Assembly (NCBI RefSeq): GCF_022347785.1
Contig: NZ_JAKRGA010000004.1
Span: 1-64,000, forward strand
Length of the DNA: 64,000 bases
Direction of reading: 5' to 3'
Origin: Psychrobium sp. MM17-31
GTDB lineage: Bacteria > Pseudomonadota > Gammaproteobacteria > Enterobacterales > Psychrobiaceae
This document shows positions 18,561-28,642 of this stretch, piece by piece; the stretch's first letter is position 1; each line of letters begins with the position of its first letter. Position numbers and translations under genes: made by a program. The notes under the pieces are model-generated. The model worked only from the letters and a program-made list of their open reading frames with translations, was not told where the DNA came from and did not search any database.

Positions 18561-18887
18561 ATGACATCAATAACTCAATTTGAATCGCGTTTGAAAGTGA
18601 TGCAAAACGAGCTCAATGACAAGCTCGCCAGTATCAAAGAAAATGTAACAAAAGCGGCTAACGCGGACTGGAATGAACAAGCACAAGAGCGAGAAAATGA
18701 CGAGGTGTTAGACGCGCTCGGTAATGAAGTTAGGCGTGAACTCAATTTGGTCAATGGTGCATTACATCGCATTAAACTGGGCGAATATGAGTATTGCGAT
18801 GACTGCGGTCAAAACATTAATCCATCCCGTTTGGAAATCCTTCCATTTACCCAATACTGCATCGATTGCGCAAACAAGCGAGACTGA
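18561..18887 (+). CDS. DksA/TraR-type C4 zinc-finger protein
   Basis: The 108-residue protein has a coiled-coil N-terminal half (residues ~5-75) and a C-terminal zinc finger CDDC-x17-CIDC, the layout of DksA/TraR proteins that act in the secondary channel of RNA polymerase. It is shorter than housekeeping DksA (~150 residues) and lacks an obvious DxxDxA tip. It is therefore probably a paralogue of the YbiI/TraR type rather than DksA itself. The start has an AGGAG ribosome-binding site. Its stop is only 13 bases from the stop of the convergent cyclase gene. Confidence 0.8.
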   Translation: MTSITQFESRLKVMQNELNDKLASIKENVTKAANADWNEQAQERENDEVLDALGNEVRRELNLVNGALHRIKLGEYEYCDDCGQNINPSRLEILPFTQYCIDCANKRD

Positions 18888-18900
18888 TTTGCAACTAGCC

Positions 18901-20229
18901 TTACTGCGCACGGACCGCGCAGTTTCGTCCCTGTGCTTTAGCGATGTTAAGCACATCATCGGCACTTGTGAGTAGCTGTTCACTACTGAGTTTAGGAAGT
19001 ACTGAAGGCGCTGTTACACCGATACTGACGGACAGCGCAATATCATATCCTTTGTAGTTTACTGTTTGCTCGCTTACGTGTTTTACCAGTTTTTCGGCAA
19101 AGCGCAGGGCTGAATCTAACTTAGTGTTGGTGGCAATGATGGCAAACTCTTCACCATCGTAGCGGGCAAAAGTATCACTCTCACGCAGCGTTTCCTTCAC
19201 CGATTCGGCAAAGGCTTTAAGCACTATATCGCCACATTCATTCCCGTATTTATCATTGATTTGCCTAAAATGGTCTAAATCAATTAGCAGCAGTGAAAAA
19301 TCGCTTTTGTATCGTTGATATCGTTTGAGTTCGTTTTTTAGCGCTTCAAGCAGATGACGACGATTGCGAATGCCAGTGAGTGGATCATGCGTTGCAAAAC
19401 GTTGTAGCGCATTACGCGCTTCTTTGTGTTGTTGAATCTCTTCTTTTAACACCCTTGTCCGATCTTCGATGATGAGATCGCGATTGGCTTTCTCAAATTC
19501 TAATTGTTTAACTAACCTTCGGATCCCTTTTAGCGATAGCAGGCTAATAGAGGTCATTAATAAGAAAATCGCAACGTGAATAAATAAATTTTGGCGGTGC
19601 AAGGGTTTCTCTTGTTCGAGGATTTCACTGATATCGTATGAAATAACAAGGCCGCCCAGTGTATTGTTGGGCTCTAATTGTGATTTTTGATGGCATGAGA
19701 AACAACTATCGTTGGCAACAAATGAACTAAAGTAGTGGAACTTGTTACCGATGATTTTTTGAAAATCTCGATTGGGACCAATCTTGTTTTCCAAGATCTG
19801 TTTTTGCCAGTCTTTAACCAGATTATCAGGATCCATCGGCTTGAGGCTAATTAGTGAAAGTGAAAACGACGGATCGAAAAAAGATTCGTTGAGTTGTTCA
19901 AGCATGCGTCCCACTGATATCTGTGTGAAAACTTTGCCGTCGTCTCGGGTAATAATTTTATGATCTGTATTGAGGTAAGGATTTTCTGGCGTATGTTCGG
20001 AGATGGGGACGTAGATTTGTTCGTGTTGTGTGGTCCAGTTGAGGAGAATTTCAACTAATCGTTTACCACCAACGCCTTTCGCTTGAAACGATTTTTCAGT
20101 GGATTGCGTAATGATCAACTGATTCCAGCAAAAAGAAATGCTGGTTAACACAAACCAAATTGATACTAATATAACAGTGGCAATGGGGGCTTTAATTAGC
20201 CTCATCATTGGTATGCTATCCGCGCTCAC
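18901..20229 (-). CDS. Membrane diguanylate cyclase with periplasmic c-haem (DUF3365-like) sensor
   Basis: The 442-residue protein has a membrane segment at about residues 13-33 and a periplasmic domain of ~170 residues that carries CFSCH (near residue 173), a CxxCH haem-c attachment motif. This resembles the DUF3365/Tll0287-like sensor. A second membrane segment (residues ~208-230), a coiled coil and a C-terminal GGDEF domain (FATHDPLTGIRNRRHL near residue 285) follow. The signature is RYDGEEF rather than GGEEF, so the first glycine is replaced by aspartate. The inhibitory RxxD site (RESD) lies five residues upstream. The GTG start follows AAAGGA at good spacing. Likely role: adjusting cyclic-di-GMP in response to redox state or a gas ligand. 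Cyclase activity is uncertain because of the altered signature. Confidence 0.8.
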   Translation of the reverse strand: MSADSIPMMRLIKAPIATVILVSIWFVLTSISFCWNQLIITQSTEKSFQAKGVGGKRLVEILLNWTTQHEQIYVPISEHTPENPYLNTDHKIITRDDGKVFTQISVGRMLEQLNESFFDPSFSLSLISLKPMDPDNLVKDWQKQILENKIGPNRDFQKIIGNKFHYFSSFVANDSCFSCHQKSQLEPNNTLGGLVISYDISEILEQEKPLHRQNLFIHVAIFLLMTSISLLSLKGIRRLVKQLEFEKANRDLIIEDRTRVLKEEIQQHKEARNALQRFATHDPLTGIRNRRHLLEALKNELKRYQRYKSDFSLLLIDLDHFRQINDKYGNECGDIVLKAFAESVKETLRESDTFARYDGEEFAIIATNTKLDSALRFAEKLVKHVSEQTVNYKGYDIALSVSIGVTAPSVLPKLSSEQLLTSADDVLNIAKAQGRNCAVRAQ

Positions 20230-20372
20230 GAAATGTCCTTTTGTTATCTAACGTATTATTATAGTCATGGTTAAGGCTGTTTAGCGATGTAAAAATGACA
20301 ATAATTTTTCCGTACTAAGTGGTAATTTTTGATCTTGTTCCCAATTAAACTGGGGATCGCCTTGTTAACGTC

Positions 20373-20401
20373 TTGCTATATCGATAGGTTCAAATTACAA
20401 T
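20373..20401 (+). promoter_or_regulatory. Candidate promoter for secE-nusG
   Basis: TTGCTA (20373-20378) and TACAAT (20396-20401) are 17 bases apart and are followed by an AACGCGC discriminator. They lie ~125 bases before secE, the first gene downstream on this strand. Confidence 0.5.
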
Positions 20402-20417
20402 AACGCGCTAAATTTTG

Positions 20418-20442
20418 TAAGCCCTGTTTTTAACAGGGCTTA
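20418..20442. other. Stem-loop in the secE leader
   Basis: AAGCCCTGTT pairs with AACAGGGCTT around a TTT(A) loop. The stem is strong but is followed only by AATTTAT, not a proper T-run. It could be a terminator for transcripts on either strand, or an RNA-processing or stability element in the secE leader. Confidence 0.55.
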
Positions 20443-20526
20443 ATTTATGGTTTCAACGTAAGATTTTATGTAAGAAAACAAACTGCGACGCAGGTTGTTT
20501 AAGTACAACTATTAGGATAGTGGTAA

Positions 20527-20910
20527 ATGAACGCAACAAATACTGAAAATCAGAGCGGATCGATGGATCTAGTCAAATGGATCCTTGTTATCGGTCTATT
20601 AGCGGGTGCCGTTGTTGGTAACTACATGTACGGCGAAGAAGTATCTGTGCTGTATCGCGCACTAGGCGTAGTGGCTGCTATCGGTGTTGCACTTTTTGTG
20701 GCAGCACAAACTGAAAAAGGGCGCGAAGCTGTTGCTTTCGCCAAAGAATCTCGCCTTGAAATTCGCAAAGTGGTTTGGCCAACGCGCAAAGAAGCTACTC
20801 AAACAACGCTTATTGTTTTAGCGGCTACTGGTGTAATGGCATTAGTACTTTGGGGTATGGATGGTTTGTTAGTGAGAATCGTCGGCTTTATCACAGGCAT
20901 CGAGGTTTAA
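20527..20910 (+). CDS. secE: Preprotein translocase subunit SecE
   Basis: SecE clamps and stabilises SecY in the inner-membrane Sec channel. The 127-residue protein has three membrane segments (near residues 16-32, 38-56 and 94-115), the longer E. coli-like form, and the conserved cytoplasmic motif [17 protein letters not shown] between the second and third. It is followed 4 bases later by nusG, the standard pair. Here it is not preceded by the tRNA-tufB cluster found in E. coli. Confidence 0.97.
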   Translation: MNATNTENQSGSMDLVKWILVIGLLAGAVVGNYMYGEEVSVLYRALGVVAAIGVALFVAAQTEKGREAVAFAKESRLEIRKVVWPTRKEATQTTLIVLAATGVMALVLWGMDGLLVRIVGFITGIEV

Positions 20911-20914
20911 GATT

Positions 20915-21469
20915 ATGTCAGAAGAAAAACCAAAATTCAGATGGTACGTTGTACAAGCTTTTTCAGGCTATGAGCAACGTGTACAAAAGACCATGATTGA
21001 GCATGTAGCTATTCATGGCATGGAAGATTTATTCGAAGAAATCCTTGTTCCTACTGAAGAAGTAGTTTCAATGAAGTCTGGTAAGAAAACTAAGAGCACG
21101 CGCAAGTTCTTCCCTGGTTACGTACTAGTGAAAATGGTGATGAACGAAGACAGCTGGCATTTAGTGAAAAACGTTCCACGCGTTATGGGCTTCATCGGCG
21201 GTACTAGTGACCGTCCTGCACCGATTTCTTCTAAAGAAGCTGAGCGCATTTTACAACGTCTTGAAGATTCGGCAGATTCTCCGAAGCCAAGCACGTTATT
21301 CGAGCCAGGCGAAATCGTTCGCGTTATCGATGGTCCATTTGCTGATTTTAACGCGACTGTTGAAGAAGTGGATTACGAGAAGAGCCGCGTGAAGGTATCT
21401 GTTCTTATCTTCGGTCGTTCTACTCCAGTAGACCTAGAATTCTCTCAAATCGAGAAGGACGCCCAGTAG
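20915..21469 (+). CDS. nusG: Transcription termination/antitermination factor NusG
   Basis: NusG binds RNA polymerase across the cleft and links it to Rho or ribosomal S10. The 184-residue protein has the NGN domain ([17 protein letters not shown] at the N terminus, [12 protein letters not shown] near residue 63) and the C-terminal KOW domain ([20 protein letters not shown] near residue 130). Length matches the E. coli protein (181). Confidence 0.98.
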   Translation: MSEEKPKFRWYVVQAFSGYEQRVQKTMIEHVAIHGMEDLFEEILVPTEEVVSMKSGKKTKSTRKFFPGYVLVKMVMNEDSWHLVKNVPRVMGFIGGTSDRPAPISSKEAERILQRLEDSADSPKPSTLFEPGEIVRVIDGPFADFNATVEEVDYEKSRVKVSVLIFGRSTPVDLEFSQIEKDAQ

Positions 21470-21494
21470 CGTTGTTATAAGACTTAGTTACGGC

Positions 21495-21536
21495 GTTAAA
21501 AGTGCTCACTTACAGGAGTAGCTCCGCGCTTTTAAC
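21495..21536. other. Long stem-loop between nusG and rplK
   Basis: GTTAAAAGTGC (21495-21505) pairs with GCGCTTTTAAC (21526-21536), 11 bp with one G-U. A second small hairpin (GGAG-TAG-CTCC) lies in the loop. No T-run follows. It may end or process the secE-nusG transcript. Confidence 0.6.
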
Positions 21537-21643
21537 TTGTACTAAAGCCTTATAACTTAGCTCAAACGTTCTAATAGAATAAAAAGTTTAAAGTAGGTTG
21601 CTCACAAGTTTAATTATTATTGATTAAATAAGTAGCAATTTGC

Positions 21644-21672
21644 TTGGCAGGGCGACAGATTATCGCTATAAT
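21644..21672 (+). promoter_or_regulatory. Promoter of the rplKA operon
   Basis: TTGGCA (21644-21649) and a perfect TATAAT (21667-21672) are 17 bases apart, followed by TCGCCGCCC, a GC-rich discriminator typical of stringently controlled promoters. It is 88 bases before rplK. The leader includes a hairpin with GACTCA/TGAGTC arms (21706-21720) that might belong to an L1 autoregulatory site, though that is inference. Confidence 0.8.
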
Positions 21673-21759
21673 TCGCCGCCCTTAAATTAACGGGGAGCTG
21701 AAAATGACTCATTGTGAGTCACTAGTATGTGTTTGAACCCATAATAGGAAATATGAAAA

Positions 21760-22188
21760 ATGGCTAAAAAAGTCGAAGCTTATATCAAGCTACAGGTTGC
21801 TGCAGGTGCAGCTAACCCGTCGCCACCGGTAGGTCCTGCTCTAGGTCAACACGGTGTGAACATCATGGAATTCTGTAAAGCGTTCAACGCAGCTACAGAT
21901 TCTTTAGACAAGGGTGCTCCAGTACCTGTAGTTATCACTGTATACAGTGATCGTTCTTTCACGTTCGAAACTAAGACTCCACCTGCTGCTTACCTTCTTA
22001 AGAAAGCTGCTGGTATTAAATCAGGTTCTGGCCGTCCAAACACTGAAAAGTGTGGCACAGTAACTCGTGCTCAGTTAGAAGAAATCGTTGCTACTAAGCA
22101 ACCAGATCTAACTGGTGCTGATTTAGAAGCTAATGTTAAATCTATTGCCGGTTCTGCTCGTGCAATGGGTCTGAACGTAGAAGGATAA
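21760..22188 (+). CDS. rplK: 50S ribosomal protein L11
   Basis: L11 binds 23S rRNA in the GTPase-associated centre and is needed for RelA-dependent stringent signalling. The 142-residue product equals the E. coli length and has the N-terminal [20 protein letters not shown] and the central [13 protein letters not shown] motif. It forms the classic rplK-rplA operon with a 5-base gap to rplA. Confidence 0.99.
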   Translation: MAKKVEAYIKLQVAAGAANPSPPVGPALGQHGVNIMEFCKAFNAATDSLDKGAPVPVVITVYSDRSFTFETKTPPAAYLLKKAAGIKSGSGRPNTEKCGTVTRAQLEEIVATKQPDLTGADLEANVKSIAGSARAMGLNVEG

Positions 22189-22193
22189 GAATA

Positions 22194-22898
22194 ATGGCTA
22201 AATTAACTAAGCGTATGAAGCTTATCCGTGAAAAAACTGATTCACTAAAAGCTTACGAAATCAACGAAGCTGTTACTCTTTTAAAAGAGTTAGCTACTGC
22301 TAAGTTCACTGAAAGTGTAGACGTTGCTGTTAACCTAGGTGTTGACCCACGTCGTTCTGACCAAAACGTTCGTGGTGCTACTGTATTACCACACGGTACT
22401 GGTCGCACTGTTCGCGTTGCTGTTTTCACTCAAGGTGCAAACGCTGAAGCTGCTAAAGAAGCTGGTGCAGACATCGTTGGTATGGACGATCTAGCTGCAG
22501 CTGTTAAAGGCGGCGAGATGGACTTTGACGTAGTTATCGCTTCTCCAGACGCAATGCGCGTTGTAGGTCAATTAGGTACTATCTTAGGCCCACGTGGTTT
22601 AATGCCTAACCCTAAAGTTGGCACTGTAACTCCTGATGTTGCTACAGCTGTTAAAAACGCTAAGTCTGGTCAAGTTCGTTACCGCAACGATAAGAATGGT
22701 ATCATCCATACTACTATCGGTAACGTTTCTTTCGATAACGACAAGCTAAAAGAGAACTTAGAAGCTCTACTAATCGCTCTATCTAAAGCTAAGCCAAGTG
22801 GCGCGAAAGGTACTTACATCAAGAAAGTTTCTCTGTCTACGACTATGGGTGCTGGTGTTGAAATCGACCAGTCTACTATCGAGACAAAAGCTGTTTAA
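22194..22898 (+). CDS. rplA: 50S ribosomal protein L1
   Basis: L1 forms the mobile L1 stalk at the E site and is also the translational repressor of its own operon. The 234-residue protein equals the E. coli length, with [11 protein letters not shown] at the N terminus and the conserved [15 protein letters not shown] segment near residue 135. Spacing to the next gene is large because rplJ has its own leader. Confidence 0.99.
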   Translation: MAKLTKRMKLIREKTDSLKAYEINEAVTLLKELATAKFTESVDVAVNLGVDPRRSDQNVRGATVLPHGTGRTVRVAVFTQGANAEAAKEAGADIVGMDDLAAAVKGGEMDFDVVIASPDAMRVVGQLGTILGPRGLMPNPKVGTVTPDVATAVKNAKSGQVRYRNDKNGIIHTTIGNVSFDNDKLKENLEALLIALSKAKPSGAKGTYIKKVSLSTTMGAGVEIDQSTIETKAV

Positions 22899-22951
22899 TA
22901 CTGCTAAGTATTAGAGTTAGGACGTGATCACAGAAGTTATCTTCTAAAACC

Positions 22952-22980
22952 TTGTTTTGAACAGGTGACTTCTGTATAAT
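22952..22980 (+). promoter_or_regulatory. Promoter of rplJL-rpoBC
   Basis: TTGTTT (22952-22957) and a perfect TATAAT (22975-22980) are 17 bases apart, followed by TTTGCGCCCTAACGGG. It opens the ~265-base leader of rplJ. Confidence 0.75.
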
Positions 22981-22986
22981 TTTGCG

Positions 22987-23249
22987 CCCTAACGGGTTGG
23001 GATTTGGCTAAAAATTATCGATTTTTAACCAAACTCCCGTCCAAGACCGTAGGTACAAATTTAGTAATAAATTTGTTTAATTGTTTGAAAGCCTTGATAT
23101 TTATATCTAGGTTGTCAAAGGGCCTACGCAGACGGTGTGAATCCAAACATTCCTATGTTTTGTTTTTTTACCGTGTTCACGCTTTGTATATGGATACAAA
23201 GCTTTACTAAAGTTCCGAGTTTTCTCGGAGTGAACCAGGAGTTATGCCA
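22987..23249 (+). promoter_or_regulatory. rplJ leader region (expected L10 autoregulatory site)
   Basis: The ~260 bases between the promoter and rplJ are long for a 5' leader and hold no convincing gene; the only open frame (23004-23210) has no ribosome-binding site or recognisable product. In E. coli the L10-(L12)4 complex binds a structured leader here to repress its own translation. The same arrangement is likely, but I did not fold the RNA, so the site itself is inferred from position. Confidence 0.5.
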
Positions 23250-23744
23250 ATGGCATTAAGACTTGAAGACAAAAAAGCAATCGTTGCTGAAGTCAATGAG
23301 GTCGCTAAAGGTGCTCTGTCTGCAGTAGTTGCTGATTCTCGTGGTGTTACTTTAGGTGCAATGACAGCTATGCGTAAGCAAGCTCGTGAAGCTGGTGTAC
23401 ACGTACAAGTAGTACGTAACACTCTTGCTAAACGTGCTCTAGCTGGTACCGAATTTGAGTGTCTAACTGACACTTTTAAAGGTCCAACTTTAATTGCATT
23501 TTCTAGTGACCACCCGGGTGCTGGTGCTCGTATTTTCAAAGACTTCGCTAAAGCTGAAGAAAACTTTGAAGTACTAGCCGCTGCATTCGAAGGCGCTGCT
23601 TGTGACCCTGAAGTTCTTGCAACGCTTCCAACGAAAGACGAAGCAATTGCACGACTAATGAGCGCAATGAAAGAAGCTTCTGCTGGCAAACTTGTACGCA
23701 CTATTGCTGCAATTCGCGATCAGAAGGAAGAAGCAGCAGCTTAA
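23250..23744 (+). CDS. rplJ: 50S ribosomal protein L10
   Basis: L10 is the base of the ribosomal stalk that carries L7/L12 dimers. The 164-residue protein begins [16 protein letters not shown], close to E. coli L10, and has [15 protein letters not shown] near residue 31. ATG 23250 is chosen over 23244 because it lies 8 bases after AGGAG and matches the family N terminus. Confidence 0.98.
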   Translation: MALRLEDKKAIVAEVNEVAKGALSAVVADSRGVTLGAMTAMRKQAREAGVHVQVVRNTLAKRALAGTEFECLTDTFKGPTLIAFSSDHPGAGARIFKDFAKAEENFEVLAAAFEGAACDPEVLATLPTKDEAIARLMSAMKEASAGKLVRTIAAIRDQKEEAAA

Positions 23745-23840
23745 TTACTCGTTATCGAGAATTAGTTACTGTTTTATTAATCAATTTATTAGAACGCACA
23801 CTTCAATTAAGTGGTGTTCACAAACTTAGGAATGTATACC

Positions 23841-24206
23841 ATGTCTGTATCTAAAGACGATATCCTAAACGCTGTTGCTGAAATGTCAGTAATGGACGTT
23901 GTAGAACTAATCGAAGCAATGGAAGAAAAATTCGGCGTTTCTGCTGCTGCAGCTGTAGCTGTTGCTGCAGGTGGTGCTGAAGCTGCTGAAGAGCAATCAG
24001 AGTTCGACGTAATCTTAGCATCTTTCGGTGACAACAAAGTTGCTGCAATCAAAGCTGTTCGTGGCGCTACAGGTCTTGGCCTTAAAGAAGCTAAAGCTAT
24101 GGTTGAATCTGCACCAGTTGCAATCAAAGAAGGCGTTGAGAAAGCTGAAGCTGAAGAGCTTAAAAAATCTCTTGAAGAAGCAGGTCTTACTGTTGAACTT
24201 AAATAA
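23841..24206 (+). CDS. rplL: 50S ribosomal protein L7/L12
   Basis: L7/L12 is the multicopy stalk protein that recruits and stimulates translation GTPases. The 121-residue product starts [20 protein letters not shown], has an alanine-rich hinge (residues ~35-50), and a C-terminal domain with [20 protein letters not shown]. An upstream in-frame start would add 10 residues not found in the family, so ATG 23841 is used. Confidence 0.98.
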   Translation: MSVSKDDILNAVAEMSVMDVVELIEAMEEKFGVSAAAAVAVAAGGAEAAEEQSEFDVILASFGDNKVAAIKAVRGATGLGLKEAKAMVESAPVAIKEGVEKAEAEELKKSLEEAGLTVELK

Positions 24207-24258
24207 GGTTAACCCTTATTTGAGTGCCGCTTAGTTAGCATATGCTAATTAAGCGTGA

Positions 24259-24289
24259 GGCTGGTGATTATTTAATCACCAGCCTTTTT
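24259..24289 (+). terminator. Attenuator between rplL and rpoB
   Basis: GGCTGGTGAT pairs perfectly with ATCACCAGCC around a 6-base loop and is followed by five T. It is 52 bases after rplL. As in E. coli, a partial terminator here would lower rpoBC expression relative to the ribosomal stalk genes. The remaining ~240 bases to rpoB contain another small hairpin (CCTACC 24401 with GGTAGG 24418) and no gene. Confidence 0.85.
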
Positions 24290-24533
24290 GCGCTAAAAAA
24301 CATGGTGGATTTCACACTACATACACCATGAGTTTTAAAGCACTTCTTTTACGATGTAAGACCTTGTTTTAAAGGCAATTGTTTGAGTTAGTGTCCAGTC
24401 CCTACCAGAGATTATTGGGTAGGTTCTTACCAAAGTGTTGTTATTTTCGAGGTTGTTTAGAGATGAGGCGTCAAGTTGTGCTCATCGAAGTCTAGGCAAC
24501 AGTTGTCAAACGTCAGCTAATTTGAGGAAACCC

Positions 24534-27500
24534 ATGGGTTACTCTAGTAACGAAAAAAAACGTATCCGTAAGGATTTTGGTAAGCGTCCGCAGGTGGTTG
24601 AAATTCCACAGCTTTTGGATATCCAAAAGGACTCTTTCGCCAGATTTATCACAATGGACTCTACCGGTGAGCTAGGTTTAGAAGCCGCTTTTAGATCTAT
24701 TTTCCCTATCAAGAGCTTTTCTGGTTATGCAGAACTGCAATACGTGAGCTACAAGCTGGGTACACCAGTATTTGACGTTAAAGAATGTCAAATCCGCGGT
24801 ATCACTTACAGCGCACCATTGCGTGTAAAACTGCGCCTTGTTTTATTTGATCGCGAAGCGCCTAAAGGCACGATCAAAGATATCAAAGAGCAAGAAGTTT
24901 ACATGGGTGAAATCCCATTAATGACCGACAACGCGACTTTTGTTATCAATGGTACAGAGCGTGTTATCGTTTCTCAATTACACCGTTCTCCTGGTGTATT
25001 CTTCGACCACGATAAAGGTAAGACTCACTCTTCTGGTAAGATCTTACACAACGCACGTGTAATTCCTTACCGTGGTTCTTGGTTAGACTTCGAGTTCGAT
25101 CCAAAAGATGCTGTATTCGTACGTATCGACCGTCGTCGTAAGCTACCTGCATCTATCATTCTTCGTGCTATGGGCATGGAGACAGAAGAAATCTTAGATT
25201 TATTCTTCGAAACTACTGGCTTTAAAGTTAAGCGTGGCAAGATCGTTATGGATCTTATGCCTGAGCGCCTGCGCGGTGACACTGCTGTATTCGACATCAA
25301 AGATGACGAAGGCAATGTAATCGTTGAAACGGGTCGTCGCATTACTGCACGTCACGTTCGTCAAATGACTAAAGCTAAGTTAACGGCTGTTGAAGTACCA
25401 ACAGAGTACGTGATTGGTAAAGTAATTAACCGCACGCACGTAAACAAAGACACTGGTGAAGTTATCATCAACGCCAATGATGAAATTACACTAGAAAATC
25501 TAGCTGCATTATCTGAAGCTGGCATCAAAGAATTCGACACTATCTACTTCAACGATTTAGATAACGGTCCATTCATGTCTGACACCTTGCGTATCGATTC
25601 TTCAACTAACCGTTTAGAAGCGCTTGTTGAAATCTACCGCATGATGCGTCCGGGCGAGCCGCCAACTAAGGATGCTGCTGAAGGTCTATTCGACAACTTA
25701 TTCTTCAACGAAGAGCGTTACGATCTGTCTAAAGTTGGTCGTATGAAATTTAACGCTCGCGTTGGTAGCGACGTTGATCTAAGCACTGGTACGTTAGATA
25801 AAGACGATATCATCGCTGTGATGAAGACGCTTATCGACATCCGTAACGGTAAAGGTGACGTGGATGATATCGATCATCTTGGTAACCGTCGTATCCGTAG
25901 CGTTGGTGAAATGGCTGAAAACCAATTCCGCGTTGGTTTAGTACGTGTTGAGCGTGCGGTTAAAGAGCGTCTATCTCTAGGTGATCTTGGCGATGTAATG
26001 CCACAAGATCTAATCAACGCTAAGCCTATTTCTGCAGCTGTTAAAGAATTCTTCGGTTCTAGCCAGTTATCTCAGTTCATGGATCAAAATAACCCATTAT
26101 CTGAAGTAACTCACAAGCGTCGTATTTCTGCGTTAGGCCCAGGTGGTTTAACACGTGAACGCGCAGGCTTCGAGGTTCGAGACGTACATCCGACTCACTA
26201 CGGTCGTCTATGTCCTATCGAAACTCCTGAGGGTCCAAACATCGGTCTTATCAACTCGCTAGCATCTTACGCGAAAACTAACGATTACGGTTTCTTAGAA
26301 ACACCATACCGTAAAGTTGTTGACGGTAAGGTAACTGACGAAGTTGCATTCCTATCTGCTATCGAAGAAACAAACTTCGTAGTAGCACAGGCGTCAGCGG
26401 TTATCGATAAAGATAACAACCTAGCTGAAGACCTAGTTGCTTGTCGTCACAAAGGTGAGTCTACCTTTATGACAAGCGATCAAATCGATTATATGGATGT
26501 ATCTCCACAGCAAATTATCTCTGTGGCAGCATCGATCATTCCATTCCTAGAGCACGATGATGCGAACCGTGCATTGATGGGTGCGAACATGCAACGTCAA
26601 GCCGTTCCAACATTAAAAGCTGATAAGCCGCTTGTTGGTACTGGTATGGAAAAAACTATCGCAGTTGACTCTGGTGTAACCATTGTTGCTAAGCGCGGTG
26701 GTGTGGTTGATTACGCTGATGCATCTCGCATTGTAGTTAAGGTTAACGAAGATGAGTTAGTTGCTGGTGAAGCAGGTATCGATATCTACAACCTAACTAA
26801 GTACACACGTTCTAACCAAAATACTTGTATCAACCAACGCCCAACGGTAATGGCTGGTGAAGTTGTGGTTAAAGGCGACGTAATGGCAGATGGTCCATCT
26901 ACAGATATGGGTGACTTGGCACTTGGCCAAAACATGCGTATCGCGTTCATGCCTTGGAACGGTTACAACTTTGAGGATTCGATCCTAGTATCTGAGCGTG
27001 TTGTTCAGCAAGATCGTTTCACGACAATCCACATTCAAGAGCTAACCTGTATTGCTCGTGATACTAAGCTTGGTAGCGAAGATATCACTGCTGATATTCC
27101 AAACGTTGGTGAAGCGGCATTAGGCAAGCTAGACGAGTCTGGTATCGTTTATATCGGTGCTGAAGTTAAAGGCGGCGACATCCTAGTAGGTAAAGTAACG
27201 CCTAAAGGTGAGACGCAATTAACGCCAGAAGAGAAGCTACTACGCGCTATCTTCGGTGAGAAAGCATCTGACGTTAAAGACAGCTCATTACGCGTTCCTA
27301 ACTCAGTTAGCGGTACTATTATCGACGTTCACGTATTTACTCGTGACGGCGTTGAAAAAGACAAGCGCGCGCTTGAAATTGAGCAAATGCAGCTTAAAGA
27401 AGCGAAGAAAGATTTATCAGACGTATTCACTATCTTAGAAGATGGTATTTTCGAGCGTGCTGAGAAACTTCTACTAGCTTCTGGCTTTAGCCAAGATCAG

Positions 27501-28562
27501 CTAAATGCTATGCCACGTCGTGAGTGGTTAGAGCAAACGCTATCTGACGAAGCTTCGCAAACTCAATTAGAGCAAATCGCAGCGCAACACGCTGAGACTA
27601 AAGCTGATTTCGACAAGCAATTTGAAAACAAACGCTTGAAGATCACTCAAGGTGCGGATCTGCAACCTGGTGTTCTTAAAGTTGTTAAGGTTTACCTTGC
27701 TGTTAAACGTCGTATCCAGCCTGGTGATAAGATGGCGGGTCGTCACGGTAATAAGGGTGTAATCTCTAAACTGTGTCCTGTAGAAGACATGCCACATGAT
27801 GAGACTGGTCGTACAGTAGATATCGTACTTAACCCGCTGGGTGTACCGTCTCGTATGAACATCGGTCAGATCTTAGAAACTCACTTAGGTCTAGCAGCGC
27901 GCGGTATCGGTGACCAAATCACTGAAATGCTTGCAGAGCAACGCAAAGTTAGCGAATTACGTGATTACATCCAACGTGCTTACGCACTGGGTCAATGTGA
28001 TCAGAAAGTTGATATCAGCGAGTTCAGCGACGAAGAAGTTATTCGCCTAGCGAAGAACTTACAAGGCGGTCTGCCAATGGCTACCCCTGCGTTCGACGGT
28101 GCAGCAGAATCTGAAATCAAAGAAATGCTAAAACTGGCTAAATTACCAGAGTCAGGTCAGCTAACATTATTCGACGGCCGTACTGGTGAACAGTTCGAGC
28201 GTCCAGTAACTGTTGGTTACATGTACATGCTGAAACTAAATCACTTGGTTGATGACAAGATGCATGCTCGTTCTACTGGTTCTTACTCACTAGTAACTCA
28301 GCAACCACTAGGTGGTAAAGCTCAGTTCGGTGGTCAGCGTTTCGGTGAGATGGAGGTATGGGCACTTGAAGCATACGGTGCTGCCTACACCCTACAAGAA
28401 ATGTTAACTGTTAAGTCTGATGACGTTAACGGTCGTACTGAAATGTATAAGAACATTGTTGACGGCAAGCACGAGATGAATCCTGGTATGCCGGAATCGT
28501 TCAACGTATTGTTGAAAGAAATCCGCTCTCTAGCGATCAACATCGAGCTTGATGAAGAGTAA
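24534..28562 (+). CDS. rpoB: DNA-directed RNA polymerase subunit beta
   Basis: The beta subunit forms one side of the RNA polymerase active cleft. Starting at ATG 24534, which follows TGAGGAAA and gives the family N terminus [18 protein letters not shown], it has 1342 residues, the same as E. coli. An upstream in-frame start would add 33 unrelated residues. The rifampicin region reads [16 protein letters not shown] and [13 protein letters not shown], with the sensitive-type D, H and S residues, so no classical resistance substitution is present. Conserved NGYNFEDSI and MAGRHGNKG (lysines of the active site) are seen. Confidence 0.99.
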   Translation: MGYSSNEKKRIRKDFGKRPQVVEIPQLLDIQKDSFARFITMDSTGELGLEAAFRSIFPIKSFSGYAELQYVSYKLGTPVFDVKECQIRGITYSAPLRVKLRLVLFDREAPKGTIKDIKEQEVYMGEIPLMTDNATFVINGTERVIVSQLHRSPGVFFDHDKGKTHSSGKILHNARVIPYRGSWLDFEFDPKDAVFVRIDRRRKLPASIILRAMGMETEEILDLFFETTGFKVKRGKIVMDLMPERLRGDTAVFDIKDDEGNVIVETGRRITARHVRQMTKAKLTAVEVPTEYVIGKVINRTHVNKDTGEVIINANDEITLENLAALSEAGIKEFDTIYFNDLDNGPFMSDTLRIDSSTNRLEALVEIYRMMRPGEPPTKDAAEGLFDNLFFNEERYDLSKVGRMKFNARVGSDVDLSTGTLDKDDIIAVMKTLIDIRNGKGDVDDIDHLGNRRIRSVGEMAENQFRVGLVRVERAVKERLSLGDLGDVMPQDLINAKPISAAVKEFFGSSQLSQFMDQNNPLSEVTHKRRISALGPGGLTRERAGFEVRDVHPTHYGRLCPIETPEGPNIGLINSLASYAKTNDYGFLETPYRKVVDGKVTDEVAFLSAIEETNFVVAQASAVIDKDNNLAEDLVACRHKGESTFMTSDQIDYMDVSPQQIISVAASIIPFLEHDDANRALMGANMQRQAVPTLKADKPLVGTGMEKTIAVDSGVTIVAKRGGVVDYADASRIVVKVNEDELVAGEAGIDIYNLTKYTRSNQNTCINQRPTVMAGEVVVKGDVMADGPSTDMGDLALGQNMRIAFMPWNGYNFEDSILVSERVVQQDRFTTIHIQELTCIARDTKLGSEDITADIPNVGEAALGKLDESGIVYIGAEVKGGDILVGKVTPKGETQLTPEEKLLRAIFGEKASDVKDSSLRVPNSVSGTIIDVHVFTRDGVEKDKRALEIEQMQLKEAKKDLSDVFTILEDGIFERAEKLLLASGFSQDQLNAMPRREWLEQTLSDEASQTQLEQIAAQHAETKADFDKQFENKRLKITQGADLQPGVLKVVKVYLAVKRRIQPGDKMAGRHGNKGVISKLCPVEDMPHDETGRTVDIVLNPLGVPSRMNIGQILETHLGLAARGIGDQITEMLAEQRKVSELRDYIQRAYALGQCDQKVDISEFSDEEVIRLAKNLQGGLPMATPAFDGAAESEIKEMLKLAKLPESGQLTLFDGRTGEQFERPVTVGYMYMLKLNHLVDDKMHARSTGSYSLVTQQPLGGKAQFGGQRFGEMEVWALEAYGAAYTLQEMLTVKSDDVNGRTEMYKNIVDGKHEMNPGMPESFNVLLKEIRSLAINIELDEE

Positions 28563-28642
28563 GCCCAAACTAGCTAATATAGTTTGAAATTCGAATTTAT
28601 GGCACGCACTGGTGCGTGCCCTAACTCCACTAGGAGATAAAA

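Noticed and set aside
20418-20442. A simple intrinsic terminator before secE
   Set aside because: The stem is strong but the T-run is missing, so it was recorded only as a stem-loop.
23004-23210. A 68-codon frame in the rplJ leader
   Set aside because: No ribosome-binding site and no family match; the region is better explained as an autoregulatory leader.
23207-23701. A 164-codon frame antisense to rplJ
   Set aside because: Long antisense frames are common opposite codon-biased ribosomal genes; the composition is Ala/Ser-rich with no domain.
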